The notes: generated by a model not told the origin, from the letters alone. A stretch of DNA of 64,000 bases from Periconia sp. R9002 (GCA_023627715.1 JAMAHW010000020.1:248001-312000); one strand, 5' to 3'; shown: positions 22,540 through 34,346, counted from the stretch's first letter. Numbers and translations: made by a program.

Positions 22540-25500
22540 CCAGGAGGTTATTAGTGTTTTTTTAAAATTAGTTTTTGATGACCGAGTCGCCGAGAGAGCT
22601 AGTTAGCGCCAAGGTAGGCTACTTTGACCTCCGTAGCCTTGAATGAAACGTTGAATGTGGTGGCACCAAAATTCAGCGGGCGTGGCGCGTGGAGTGGCAG
22701 TGGAGAGTGTTTGTGCTGCTTTTTGGTCTCGGTTTCTCCAAATAAGTATATCAGCCCTTCACTCGAAACTAGATTAATCTTATTACTTATTATTGTTGTT
22801 GTTGGTACGTCACGCGTACGGACAAGATCGAACGTGTTTCATCCTCCCGTGAGACAGACTCAACTACATCCTACATGCAGGTGGTCTGCTCATTTAGCTG
22901 CCATGGTAGCTCTCTGCACTATTTTGCACACGAGGGGAAGAATTGAATCAACATATTTTCATTATGATCTCCTGACCCTGAGTCAATTCAGTGGCTTTCT
23001 TGGTATCCATTACTCCAAGAACAGTAAAACACCCTCTGCCTCCTCTCCCCCTTCTTTTACCCCTTATTCCAGACTCTTGATTTTCCCCGGCGTGCATGCG
23101 TACATTACGTAGGCTCGCTCGATTGCCGGGAATCTCGTCCCCACCCAGTAATGTGGGCTTTTCTCTCTGTCTACTGCTACCGTGCGCCGCGCTACTACTT
23201 TGTACGATGTGTGTGCTACGTACTGCTGTGGGGTGGGCGCGGGCGCGGGCGGGACAAGTAGGGTAGCTAATGTTACAGTAACAGAAGACCTACGGGTGGG
23301 TTTGGTTGGTGATGGTCATTACACTATCTCGAAAAGATAACAAAGCCTGAGGCTTGCCGGGCTGGCGTCAGTGCTGACAGCGGAGAGAAAAGAAAATAAT
23401 AAAAAAGCTTGGGGACCTATGAGATTTTCGCGACTGACTAGGGGCCTACCCTCGCCAAGACGGTTCGGCGGAGCTTGTTTTTTTCTTTCTCGTTTTGGGG
23501 ATGTAATCGAGGCTCTGCGGTCCGGTCTCAAGTATTTTACATGGTGCCGTAGAAGCAGCCTCAGATTGAATGCGTATGCATGTATAAATGGCGTGACGGG
23601 GGATAATAGCACCGAGACGCAGCGAACGCTTCACACGCAGTAGCAGCAGCATACGTACTGTACTCGGTACAGGCGTGGTTGGAAGACCGTTTGAACCCGG
23701 CTAGGGATTTATGCGGGTATTTTCTGGAAATGGGGAGCGGGATAATCAATTGGATCCAAGGTGACTGGACGGGGCAATCTTCAATTTTCTTGGCTTTTTG
23801 GATCGACCATTTCTTGGATCCCCAAATGCAAGCCAACCAAACCACGGCGGGGTGAGAAAATGAACGAAGAAGCTGACCCGGGTTCTTGGGTCGTGTTCAT
23901 GGCTACTAAGAATATGCGAGGCGGTATTGGTGTTGCCTTTCGTATCAATCACGAGAGGCTGTAAGTATTGATGCTGGGAAAAGCGAGTAAAGGGGTGTGG
24001 GTGGGTGCGTGAGCTGTACCTACCTAGCCTATCGACGGCGGCATGAGGTAATACGTCTCCCAGATAAGAAGAGATGAGGGGATTGCGCGTCCCTGTTTTT
24101 GGCCTCGTGGTCGGCTATCCGATTTATTGTTCAAGGGGACGAGGGACCATTCAGGGTTTAGGCTGCGGCGTAGAATCAAAAGGCCACCCAACCCACGCAC
24201 CGGACGAGAAGGTGCTTGTGCGGCTACGTGTTCGCGCCGGGCGCAAGTAAGATAGGTAGCAATCAGATGTTGTGGGAAAATGGAGCATCATCATAATCAT
24301 GAGTAGATAGATAACCAAGAAGATGGCCGGTATGCAGATGGGGGAATGGCGGGTGCACATGACGGACTGGTACAGTGCCAAGTACAGGGCAATGTCTGTG
24401 TAAGTACCTACTGTAGGTAGGTATGCTAATTATGTATGTTGTAACTGAGTTACATGTTACGCCCCATAGTGCCCAGACTCAGAGCAGGATCCGTCGTTCA
24501 GCTGGCTGCTGCAAGATGAATCTCATGGCCGTTGCTGCATATGGCAGCATGCAGGAGAAAAGTACCTGTTGTAGTAATCATGAGCAAAGAGATAGGTGGA
24601 CGAGGAGAGAGCTGAAAGTGCAGGCGTGCTTGCTCTGGTTTCGGTGATTGCGGCGAGGGTACATGATGCAGGGCGGAATGGGTAGGTAATTAGGTGAGGC
24701 TGTGTGGTGCTGTAGAGTAGTCTGTATGTAGAGAAAAGGTTGAAGGTGTCTGGTGGTGAAAGGCACGCGATGCTGGGCGGAAGAACGGCACAAACGGGCT
24801 GTCTATGCCGGCTTGGGGTTGGGTCAGTGTGAGCTTCATGCACTTTGACGCGGCCCAAGCCAACGGTCCCTGTCACTCTCTTAGACTTTGTCGCCTATCC
24901 ACCTCTCAAATATCATGGCCCGCGGCGCAGGCGCGTTTTCTGGGGATGCCACTTCTCGACGCCTCGCCTCTCCATCCTCCTCCACGACATTTAACTAGCT
25001 ACTCGTGCGCTCTGGCCCTCCCTCCGCTGAACCTTAGTCCTCCCGCCAATCCTCAAACTTCCACCTCTGCTATCCATCCTCCATCTCGATTCGACTTTCT
25101 CCCTACCCCCTTACCCCTGCCGGGCACTCCGTACCCCAAGCGTCCCTTCTTTCAGTGCTTCTTCCTCGTTGCGTCCACACGACTGTCACCTTCGTTGAAT
25201 CTGGCTTTCCTGTAACACATCCTATCAGCTTTCACTCACCTACGCGCCACAGTCCCAAAAAGGCCTCTTCTCGGCAATCCCATCACTCTCGGCCCCCCTA
25301 ATCTCCAACTTTCTTCTATTGTTGAGGTCCCAACCATCGCCATTATTGCTCCGCTTCTCGTGCTCTTCCCGATACGTACGTTTTCCAGCCCTTGCATCTT
25401 CCGTCTCCTTGCCATCTCCCTCTATTTTCGACTTGGAATGTCGGCTGGTTTTTCTTTTCTCCGGCCATCGTTACCTCACCTCCTGATCTAGTGTATATCA

Positions 25501-25622
25501 TCGGAGATACCCCGGCCCCATAGCTAACTTGTAGTAGGAATGGTTCCGATACTCCTTCAATCTCTATAGACTTTCGGTATCGAGCATCCTTCATTCCATC
25601 ATTAAGAGTAGGAACAGGCAGA
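22540..25622. other. 3.1 kb gene-poor region upstream of the acyltransferase
   Basis: No supported gene. It holds the hairpin at 22611-22640, a GC-rich GGGCG run near 23229-23255, TACCTA/TAGGTA words near 24018-24028 and 24407-24422, and from about 24900 a strongly pyrimidine-rich stretch that reads like a long 5' leader. Short open frames in that stretch (for example 24805-25215) are proline/serine-rich translations of CT-rich DNA, not a known protein. Confidence 0.6.
22611..22640. repeat. hairpin repeat, copy 2
   Basis: AAGGTAGGCTAC (22611-22622) is followed after 10 nt by GTAGCCTT (22633-22640). The core stem GGCTAC/GTAGCC is perfect. It shares the left arm and the trailing TTGAATG with the element at 8180-8216. 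It lies 72 bp after the STT4 stop codon. Confidence 0.7.
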
Positions 25623-27318
25623 ATGGGTATCGGTCAAGAGGGTAATGTGAAGTGGGTGGATGTAAGTTCAAGATTCTCTTCCTTCTCCACGACAGAGAGG
25701 AAAACAAGCTTCCAAAACTTGGTAGCACGAGCGCAAAACTCTTCTCTCCAACATGAAATTTTCACCTCCTTCTTCTTCTACCGCCCGAGCAATCCTTCAA
25801 CCATCGTATCGCTTAGTCTTCTCGCATGATTTTCCGACTCATCGTCAATAAAACAACGTCGAGATAGCAACACATCAAAATTCTAGCATCAGACGCTGAC
25901 TTTCAAACAGGGTCTACGAGGTCTCGCCTCAGTAACGGTTGTGTTCTCACATCTTTCACGCGCTTTCGTTGGGGAAGTCTTCGCAGCCGCCAGTGAAGCA
26001 GAAACACCAGGAGAATATCTGCCCCCAACATGGTACCAACTGCCTTTCGTTCGATTGCTTTTCCAAGGTCGTCTCGGTGTTTCCATCTTCGCTCTTGTAA
26101 CCGGCTATGTCTGCGCTCTGAAACCCATCAAACTCTACCGCCAAAACAACCCAGAATCCGCTTTTTCCGCCGTTTCTAAATCCGCCCTACGTCGCTTCCC
26201 CCGTCTGTTTTTTCCTGGTGCTGCAGCAACGGTTGTGGTTTGGTTGCTCGTCGAGACTGGGTTGTATACTATTGCGAAACATACGGACAGTTTCTACCTG
26301 GATGTCATGAGCCAGCCGAGAATTGGGAGCTTACTGCCAGCTTTGAATAAGCTAATCCAGGAGATTGTGGCGACATGGACCAAGAGAAAGAACGATTACG
26401 ACTCAGCCCAGTGGACTATGCTGCCTCTTTTGCAGGAAAGCACAGCCGTCTATGTATTCTTACTTGCAACAGCCTACATCAAGAACCGCGCTCGTATGTT
26501 ATGTGCTCTAGGCATGGTTGCTTTCTACTGGCTATCTAGCGACTGTAAGTCTTCCCCGCTGAAATCAGCACTTTTCCAACATCAGATTGAAGCAAAAACT
26601 CACTCTGTAATCAGCACTCTTTGGTCTTTTGGGTTTCTTTGGTATCTTTCTCGCCGAGTTCCAAATGGACGATTTCACCAATGCCTTCCTCTCCTCCCAA
26701 TCTCTCCTCGCGTCCATCATTTCGACCGTCAATATCGTTTTCGGCATGTACATCGCATCTTACCCTGAAGCCAATATCGACGCCCTTTCGTGGTCTCGCA
26801 ACCTACACAGCTTTTTCACCGCCATCCTACCCCAGGATCCCGATTACGGTCATTTCAGCAGCAGCATCGGTCTTATGTTCATCAGTTTTGGAATCGTTCT
26901 TAGTCCATTCCTACAGAAGTTGTTAAGCAGCAAGTACCTGCTTTTCCTCGGCCGCATGAGTTTCGCAGTGTACCTGCTCCACCACAGCATGATGAAGACT
27001 GTGTTGACATGGATGCTGTACGGCATACACACCAAGCCTGCACATATGAACGAGAATAACGAGCCTGAAATCACAAGGCTGGAATACCCCGGGCACGCCA
27101 CTTTGTTGATGTGGAGCATCATCTGGTGGCCTATGCTGTACGGCGTAGCCTACTTGTGGACAACGCACGTCGACCCCAGGTGCGAGAGGCTGGCAAACAA
27201 GCTCGTCGAATGGGTCAAACTCGACAACGCGCAGCAGAGCAACGGATACCTCCCAATGGCCCCTATGCTCCAAGCGCAGCCATCGCATATCCACCACCAA
27301 AACGGGCCGCCCGCTTGA
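25623..27318 (+). CDS. acyltransferase-3 family membrane protein
   Basis: A multi-pass membrane O-acyltransferase of 458 aa. Exons are 25623-25661, 25911-26544 and 26615-27318. The first intron is unusually long for this window (249 nt); the second is 70 nt. The first join creates WVDGLRGLASVTVVFSH, the family signature with its conserved histidine (H27). Later hydrophobic segments include GRLGVSIFALVTGYV, GAAATVVVWLLVETG and a C-terminal block FLGRMSFAVYLLHHSMMK, whose LLHH motif is typical of these proteins. About ten helices can be counted. The family transfers acyl groups to sugars, lipids or small molecules; the substrate cannot be read from sequence. The C-terminal tail (QPSHIHHQNGPPA) is hydrophilic and cytosolic-looking. 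The start is fixed by the short exon ending KWVD. Confidence 0.88.
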
Positions 27319-29240
27319 ATTGCGTGTTCATTCTGGTTTCCTTCTTTACTGTATTTTTCCTTTCTCCCTCCATCCTAAACATCTCATGTGTTGGCTTTTC
27401 AAGAGTACATTGCGTGCATCCAGAGCGTTCTTCAGGACTATTTCTTTTCTTTCTTTCTTTTGTATAGCATGGGTTTAGCCAACCCCTTTTGGAGTTCTTT
27501 CCTTGATGATCATTTATTTTTTGTCTTCCACAAAAACTTACATTCTACGGCTACGACCACACCTGGTTTCTTGGCGGGTGACTTGACTCTCTATCTTGAT
27601 ATCATCATGGCATGGCGTCTGGGTGGAAGCAAAGGGTTTTCAGGGTTGGGCTGGAAACCCATTTTTCATTTGTTCCGTTGTGAGTGACACACATTTCACA
27701 TGGTGTGTTTTGTATACATATTACTGAAGGTTGCTATATCGTAAATATCTACCTATCTACCCATCTATCTACTACCTATTATAACAGCATTCCGATGTCT
27801 CCAAAAAACCATGACTCTTTGGCCAATACACATCAACATTTTCTGTATCTTCCGCCGAGCTCAACCTCCTCCCTTCAACAACCAGCCCCTCCTTACTCCT
27901 CCTATCCTTGCTGACAAATACATCCCCATCCATTGCCATACTCACCAACTCTACCAATCTCAGACACCTACCCTCGTTGATCCTAGCTAGCGCTTATCTC
28001 ACTTTCGCCCTGGCCCTCAACGCCCGCTTGGCTGTCTTACCCGCCTATACCACATCGGACCCTCCCGCAGTGTCAAATACAAAAAAGAGAAGAGCAACGA
28101 TGAACGAAGCCTGCAAGGCGCATTTGCGCGTCACGGGCGTAAATCGATTTTTTTTATTTCCGGAGAGTTGAATATCGTCGGGCCATTTCAGCCAGCCACG
28201 TGGTTTGAGTGGGGAGCTGAACAATTCAGAAGAAGAGATCTACGATGGTTTGGGTTATACGCGGTGCCATATTGTTTCGATGAATAAGTAGCTAGGTTAG
28301 TGGGTTAGGTAGGTATGAGTGAGCCTGCGCAATTTCCGGATTGGGAGCTTGATAGATAGAGGTGGCGATGCATGATTAATGGGTTTGGATAGTAATTGGG
28401 AAGTGCTGTTCGAATCTCGTGTTTGCAAATCTTTGTTCATTGTAATATCGGATCGAGGTGGGTCGTTGGTCGCATTTGCCTATAGTGGGTGGAGGTTTAT
28501 TTGTGATCGATTGTCATGAGTATATCAAATGATGTTCCTTGCGAGGTTTTGGTTTCGCACAGCAAGTACCCTATTTGGAGAATGCAATGGACACGGCGCG
28601 GTGTAGTTGACGGTTCCCGGTTTTTCGGTGCGAGATGGCGGTGTAGGGATTTTTGTGATGGGCGGGTGAGTGAAGTGTTTTCTCTTTTTGTTTTGAGAAT
28701 ATTGGAGATATTATTGTCTATACAGGAACCGAGTATAAACAGAAAGGTGTTCTTCCCTGTTCAATCAGGCAAGGTTTGACTTTGACTGTGTATGTCATTA
28801 GGGTGATTGATTTTTGGATTCTTAATCAGAGATTCCACACATGCATTGATTATCATTGTGGAATCTTGGTTTTACTTTAGATGAGAATGAGATTTTTGGT
28901 TGAACACGCGTGACTACTTCTTGTGACCGCTCAAAATCCAAAACGTTGACAGCGGTGATTACAATACATTATACGCCTGTCTATGACGCAGCAAAATGTC
29001 TGCGGGCAATACTTACGTGACGTGGAAATATCAGCTGATACCCATAACACTGCTAATTTGAAGTAATAAAACATGTATGCACTCGTGTAAAATTAATCAT
29101 TTAGAGTTTCTTGCAGTATTTCAAAGCTGAAGAAGGATATCCTCATTGATATCATCTAAAAAGAAAGCCTTGCAGCTTAACGAGCCGGAAGTGAGGGTTC
29201 TGTTGGGAATGTTCTAATTGCTCATGGTACTCATGATCTC
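27319..29240. other. intergenic between convergent acyltransferase and ATG5
   Basis: A 1.9 kb gap between convergent genes. It contains a CTAT/CTAC-type tetranucleotide tract at 27747-27780, CTTT runs near 27442-27460 and AT-rich DNA from 28700 on. Open frames at 27684-27914 and 27908-28171 have no family resemblance and lack convincing splice partners. Nothing is supported. Confidence 0.55.
27747..27780. repeat. degenerate CTAT/CTAC tetranucleotide repeat
   Basis: An imperfect run of CTAC, CTAT and CCAT units downstream of the acyltransferase. It is a simple low-complexity microsatellite. Confidence 0.7.
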
Positions 29241-30349
29241 TCACATCATGATAATAGCAATGTGTAGCCAGCCATCTAGATATGCCGTCGCGCGTATCAG
29301 CTCCTCCACGTTGGCGCTCAGCGGGAGAACTGCTCCGTGAAGCACGGCATGGGCAAGCAGTGAACTCCTTCTACTCGGAAACAGCGATGGTATAATCTGA
29401 TTCAGAGCAGTACCGATAGTTTGAGGTTGGCCTATGCGTAACGATTAGCATTTGACATAAGAGTAGCTTCGTGTATTCTCACGCGATGATAGTGAAGGGG
29501 TAATGAGTGATTGGACTACTCGCAATGATCCTGGGGTCCTTTCTCTGCCGCTCTCATTCACCGTGTCAAGACCGGAAGAAGCAGCGTGGGGCAGATAGAG
29601 CTTCACTGGCATATGTCGGAGATTAACACCTTGCGGGTTCAGCAGTTTCTGGTTGATGGGGTTGAAGAGATTGAAGTCGTGCTGTTCGACTGAGTTCCAT
29701 AGCTGGGTCGAATCTTCTTTGCTGAGAAACATGACGGTTTTGCCAGTACCATTGCGGAGATAGTCGGCCTATGTATGATTAGTGTATTTACTCAAAATTG
29801 GTTTGACAGGAACCACGGACCTCTTTGACGCTATGTATAAAAAGGTCGTGAAGGTGTTTGCCTTCGGTGTCAAGTTTGACGAGTTGGTCAACAGGATACT
29901 CCGAGAAGTGCAGTGTTAGTTTCCAAGGCAAGATTTCGTTGTCCCCCTCTTGTAGAGAAGGACCGCCAAGAGGTTCCGACGGCTGAGCTGGTTCTGCTCC
30001 CGAGTAGAGATCATAGAGCAGCCCTAACGGGTAATGCCACTTCAAAGGAACGTTTTCATATTCAAGCCATGCCTCTGCTGGGGAGACTTCAGGATATATT
30101 AAGCTATCCGAGAAAAAAGCGTGAAGTCTGTGCAGCAAGAATCCCAGATATGAAAGCCTTGGAAATTGTATCTATCTCGACTTTTAGTTGGGTTCTACTG
30201 TTGCACAAGGCTCCCATCACGCATCTTACCAGATAGGGCTCTGATTTGTCGTAAGTTCTACAGTCGGTCTTGTGAAGATGTATCTCGAGTGGAATACTGC
30301 CATTCCATACTTGCTGGCGAACTCGGCTGGTAACGTCGCGAGTGTTCAT
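29241..30349 (-). CDS. ATG5: autophagy protein Atg5
   Basis: Part of the Atg12-Atg5-Atg16 complex that promotes Atg8 lipidation on the phagophore. Four exons (30349-30230, 30171-29821, 29768-29483, 29431-29241) give 315 aa, the normal length. The N-terminus reads VRQQVWNGSIPLEIHLH. The first join gives SEPYLIQFPRLSYLGFLLH (ubiquitin-like fold A). The helix-rich part contains EVSPAEAWLEYENVPLKWHYP. The Atg12 acceptor lysine is K156 in FIHSVKEADYLRNG, two codons before the second splice site. The C-terminus (FPSRRSSLLAHAVLHGAVLPL...AYLDGWLHIAIIMM) matches the second ubiquitin-like fold. The second intron has a weak donor (GTCCGT). The gene is divergent from the orphan at 30519, with 169 bp between starts. 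Confidence 0.95.
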
Positions 30350-30518
30350 ATTGGGTTATGGTGGAAATAGTTGGAGGTAAGTAGTTTAGCGTTGGTGGTT
30401 GAATGGAGGGGAAGGAAGGTGGAAGCTTGGACCCCTGCCTCGGCTGCGGGAGGAAACTGAGCGAAGCAGGTAATCGACGCGTCCCCGTTATGGAAGCGGT
30501 AGAACTCGAAATACGCAG

Positions 30519-31319
30519 ATGGTCACCTCTGCCACTACATCATGGACCATGGACGTGGCATTGAATCGCAAACGGTCGCGTCTGGCCCTAGATGATGACG
30601 ACGGCGACGAGCATGAAGAGCGGAGGCTCGGTCCGCCTTTACTCTCACCCACACTCTCGACCACCAGTGATTCACTGAAGCGATCGAGGACCCAAGGCGA
30701 GTTGGACGAGCTCGATACTATCAAACCCGAAGAAGCTTGGAGTGTCGATATAGCCAGCTTCCTGGCGTCCAGTCAGCTTTCAGCACCTCCAGGAAGCACC
30801 TTAGAAGCCCATAGCAACATGGACAGATACCAGAAGAACAGCTCGATCTTTGTGCTATGCGTGCAGGGAACAATCCAGTTGCACTACGACTTACTGTGGT
30901 AAGCAATTTCTATGGCCTACGTGATGAAATAGGCTCGATGCTAACACGACAACTCTAGTACAATGCTACCTGAATTGTATTCAATATCACCGTCTCTACA
31001 GGCTCTTGTTCTCTGCCGCGACCCCGCAACACACATACCCACTTCTTCCACTACATTTTCGCTTCCTCTAGTCCAAGCCGTCAGCCCGAGCTATAATCAT
31101 TTTGTCCGTCTGGGTCTGCTACACCCCCTGGGTGGTGGTGAATACCCGCTGGATGCGCTTGTTGTAGTTGATTCGAGGGCAAGACGAAGATTAGTGCTTC
31201 CATTTGGTTGGGGGGCTGGCAAACATGTAGACACGGCTGCTGGAGGTGTAGTACAAGCACAGTTTGTAAAGCTACTTCGCAATTGTGTGGAAACACTTGA
31301 GCAAGAGCGCGCGACGTGA
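30519..31319 (+). CDS. conserved-looking fungal protein, function unknown
   Basis: 246 aa in two exons (30519-30898, 30959-31319) with a 60-nt intron; the join reads HYDLLCTMLPELYS. The N-terminal third is charged and disordered, with a basic NRKRSR motif (possible nuclear signal) and an acidic DDDDGDEHEE run. The rest is more ordered: DIASFLASSQLSAPP, then PLDALVVVDSRARRRLVLPFGWG and an amphipathic end FVKLLRNCVETLEQER. I do not recognise the family. The gene shares a 169-bp divergent promoter with ATG5. Another in-frame ATG at 30549 would drop ten residues. Confidence 0.75.
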
Positions 31320-31460
31320 AGGATATTAATATATTTATTTCATCATCAAGCCTGTTTGCTTGTCGGCCTATGGCCCTTCATTAATCATTATCCACAAGAA
31401 TGCTTTTCCTTGGGTATCCATGAATACATTTGTCCAAACGCGTCATCCGCATGCACAGGC

Positions 31461-31926
31461 TCAGTCTTTGTCGAAAGTGGTGGGCTTGTCCTTGATGGGA
31501 ATGTCACTACCCGTCGCGGATTTATAGGACTTGCGAATGTAGTCGCTAATCTATGTTGATTGCGATAGGTTAGCTTGTTTCAAGAACAGTTATGCGGGAG
31601 AAATTGATCTGACCTGCTCGTCCTTGGCCTGTTCAAACGCAGACTCGTTGTCCTGAGGTCCTTGGCCCAAGAACTTCTCCTGCACGAAGTCGACACCTAG
31701 ATCCCATCAGCACGCAATAAGTTATTAGATCGGCTGCGAGAGGCTCACCCTTGTCGAGGAGATCCTCGTTCTTCTCGCCTTCGGCACCACCACCCGCGGC
31801 GTTATTCAGCTTGTTGCCAATGCCACTGAATAGGCCGCCCTCTTGCTTGTTCTCTCCTGACGAGGTAGCGTGTTGCTGCTCGTTCTTCTGCTCGCCGCCG
31901 CCAGTGACTTTGTTGAGGTAGTCCAT
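31461..31926 (-). CDS. small hydrophilic glycine/lysine-rich protein
   Basis: 116 aa in three exons: 31926-31749, 31696-31614 and 31550-31461. The introns are 52 and 63 nt, and all joins keep frame. The start context is AAAATGG. The protein is nearly all polar: MDYLNKVTGGG..., a Gln/Asn/Glu-rich stretch, LFSGIGNKLNNAAGGG, then a more conserved C-terminal half containing LLDKGVDFVQEKFLGQGPQ, SAFEQAKDEQISDYIRKSY and GSDIPIKDKPTTFDKD. Similar small fungal proteins are often annotated as DNA-damage-responsive (Ddr48-like) or stress-induced; I recall this only from general annotation and do not assert function. Composition suggests intrinsic disorder in the first half and helices in the second. 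Its start is divergent from the CobW gene (455 bp between starts). Confidence 0.8.
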
Positions 31927-32381
31927 TTTGGATATGTTGCGAATTAGGGATTGATGTAAACAAAGGTGAGAGAAAGAGGAGGAAATTGAATTGATGGAAT
32001 ACACACTCCAGAAACAGGTCTTTATGTGTTCAGGGCCGCGGCGTTTGTACTTCCTGCCTTGAATGGCTCCCCTGGTCCTGCAGCAACGCCGCTTACATAG
32101 TGCCTATGGATTAGGGAACACTCACCCTCTGTTGCTGCTGCCAGTAAAGGACACTACGTCATTGAACCCCACATCAAGCTTCGATGAGGACCCTGAGCCG
32201 CTAGCCAATACCGAAACAGTAAAGCGCGCGCACGTGAGTTCAGCACCCCACATCAATCTCAAGTGCATCCACTAGTCGGTCCGCATCAGACGAGATTTTG
32301 GACGTGTCAATCAATACGTTGCCTATAGAATCGAATCCTACCACCTGTCACTCATTTCTCTTTTTTGCTTAGTAGCTTAAA
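31927..32381. promoter_or_regulatory. divergent promoter, small hydrophilic protein / CobW
   Basis: 455 bp separate two divergent starts. A CACGTG E-box-like palindrome sits at 32231-32236 next to a GCGCGCG run, 146 bp before the CobW ATG. No gene lies in it. Confidence 0.45.
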
Positions 32382-33577
32382 ATGATCAGGAAGATCCCGA
32401 TAACAATCATCACCGGTTTTCTAGGTTCAGGAAAGACTAGTGCGTTCCTTCACCGTACTCAAACTTCCGCACACTAAACCAAGCAGCCCTCATTCTCAAT
32501 CTGATACCACAACTTCCCAAGACATACAAACTTGCACTTCTAAAGAACGAGTTTGGCGATGTCGCTATCGATTCGCAGCTGGCCACTTCAAGTGCTATTT
32601 CCGGCGTCCAGGAACTTTTGAATGGATGCATCTGTTGCAACCTAGTGGGGCAGCTTTCCGATGCTCTCGAAACCTTGGCTCGAGACATATGGCCCGACCG
32701 CATCGTCATAGAAACCTCGGGATCTGCTTTCCCTGCTACACTGGCTATGGAAGTAAATCGCCTCGCCGATGCCACGGGAAAATACATTCTGGACGGGGTT
32801 GTGTCGGTTATTGATGTCGAGAACTGGAAAGGCTATGAAGACACATCCATTACGGCAAAAATGCAAGCCAAATATACCGACGTAATCGTCTTGAACAAGT
32901 GGGAATTGGTCCCTGAAAGAAGATTAGAAGATGTAGAAGACGCGGTATTGGCGTTGGAGGTGGACCCTCCAACCCCTAGGACGAAGAGCGACAAGGGATG
33001 GGTTAGCAAAGACATAATATTCGGTCTAGACGCCAAGCTTGTTAGGGGACTTTGGGACACACCTGAGAAAGGCCACGGCCACGATCATGACCATAGCCAT
33101 TCATCTGAAGTCGAAGTGTTAAGTATTACGCTAAGCAGCGGTGAAGCCAATAAGGATGTCGATGTCGAGAAACTGAACAAGCTTTTGGAGGAGCCTACCA
33201 AGGACGCAGTCTATCGCATCAAAGGCATCATCTATTCTTCCATGTCGCCAAAATCATCGGACGGGAAAGTGGCTTCGACATCAGATGGCCGTGCCGGCCG
33301 GTCAAGGTATATACTCAACTGGGCTTTCGGACGTTGGACATTCACTGAAGTACCTCTTCTTTCCGCTATGTCAACACCTGTGACATCAGAATCAGCTACG
33401 CCGATTGCCTCTGGACAAACAACACCGCTTTCAACGAGCGATGAGCCCGAACTTCGTTTGACTGTCATTACTGCGCGATACGAGTCAACACAATTCAAAA
33501 AGCTCGTTGAGTCCAGCGGCTTCGTAGCTTTCACTAACGGTGCAAACGGTACATTAAATGTACAAAAGATTTTATGA
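32382..33577 (+). CDS. CobW/COG0523-family GTPase (putative zinc metallochaperone)
   Basis: 383 aa. Exon 1 (32382-32439) ends inside the P-loop; a 44-nt intron follows and exon 2 is 32484-33577. The join restores GFLGSGKTTALILN (Walker A, residues 12-19). The metal-binding motif CxCC is C68-I-C70-C71 in ELLNGCICCNL. Then come ETSGSAFPATLAMEVNR, DGVVSVIDVENW, and LNKWE in place of the usual NKxD. A histidine cluster GHGHDHDHSHS (from about residue 216) precedes the C-terminal domain. The family moves Zn2+ to client proteins using GTP. The ZNG1 subgroup carries an N-terminal CPELVPI-type motif that recruits methionine aminopeptidase; here the protein starts directly at the P-loop and lacks it, so another client is likely. 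Internal low-complexity Ser/Thr runs (TPVTSESATPIASGQTTPL) look fungal-specific. Confidence 0.9.
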
Positions 33578-34346
33578 AGTGCTGCATTTATATTTGGTTT
33601 GGAAAATACTTATGTCGCTAGATGGAAGAATGATAATATCTGAGACCACTGCGTGCGTACGCAATGACTGCCGACAGGAACATGAAGAAACCTATGAGCC
33701 TCTACATCAGATTTGTCTTCTGACCCATGAAGATCAGGTAATACAAAAAGACATCATCGACAATTGCTTTTTTAGATTTTGGAGTCATGTTATATCAAGT
33801 ACTGTAAACTTCGAATGTATAATTCCATTACTACGCGTTCTTTGGTGTCGTACACCAAGTCTGGCCGGATGGGGATTCAAGGCTAAGATGGCCTGCATTC
33901 CACCTTCTTGTATCAACCCATTGAGTACGAGATCTATAAATAATTATGCTTCCAGAGTCGAGCATGGAATCTGGATCGCACCATCTCGTCATTGTTAAAC
34001 CCCTCCTGCTTTCATTTTGGTCGTACGCGTCCGCATCAGTGAGACTTCTTCCTTGACGTATATTTAACCGGCCCCTGCACACAATATAGGCTTATTGCTT
34101 GCATACGAACAGAGAAGATGGCCACGCAATTCGGTCCCGGTTTCTGCAGGCTGAGCATCTGCACTGCAACAACAGGAGTTCATCCGGTCGTACTTGCAAT
34201 ACAAGCTCGATTGAACAGGGGTAGCATGTGCGTGGCTGGCTCGTACGTTTTATAACCACGAGGTCGTGGAACTTCGAGAACTTTTCAAGCGAATTTTACA
34301 TTGTTCGAAGTTGAAAATCTTCACTGTTTGCGAGGCAAAATTCGAC
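33578..34346. other. CobW-spherulin spacer
   Basis: A 769-bp tandem spacer. The open frame at 33558-33998 overlaps the CobW stop and has no family resemblance. AT-rich near 33770-33830. No feature is supported. Confidence 0.55.

Noticed and set aside
24805..25215. 136-codon proline/serine-rich frame
   Set aside because: Translation of CT-rich leader DNA; no homology, and it precedes the acyltransferase leader.
28400..28425. GTTCGAATC box resembling a tRNA B-box
   Set aside because: The 5-bp T stem does not pair and no matching A-box lies upstream.
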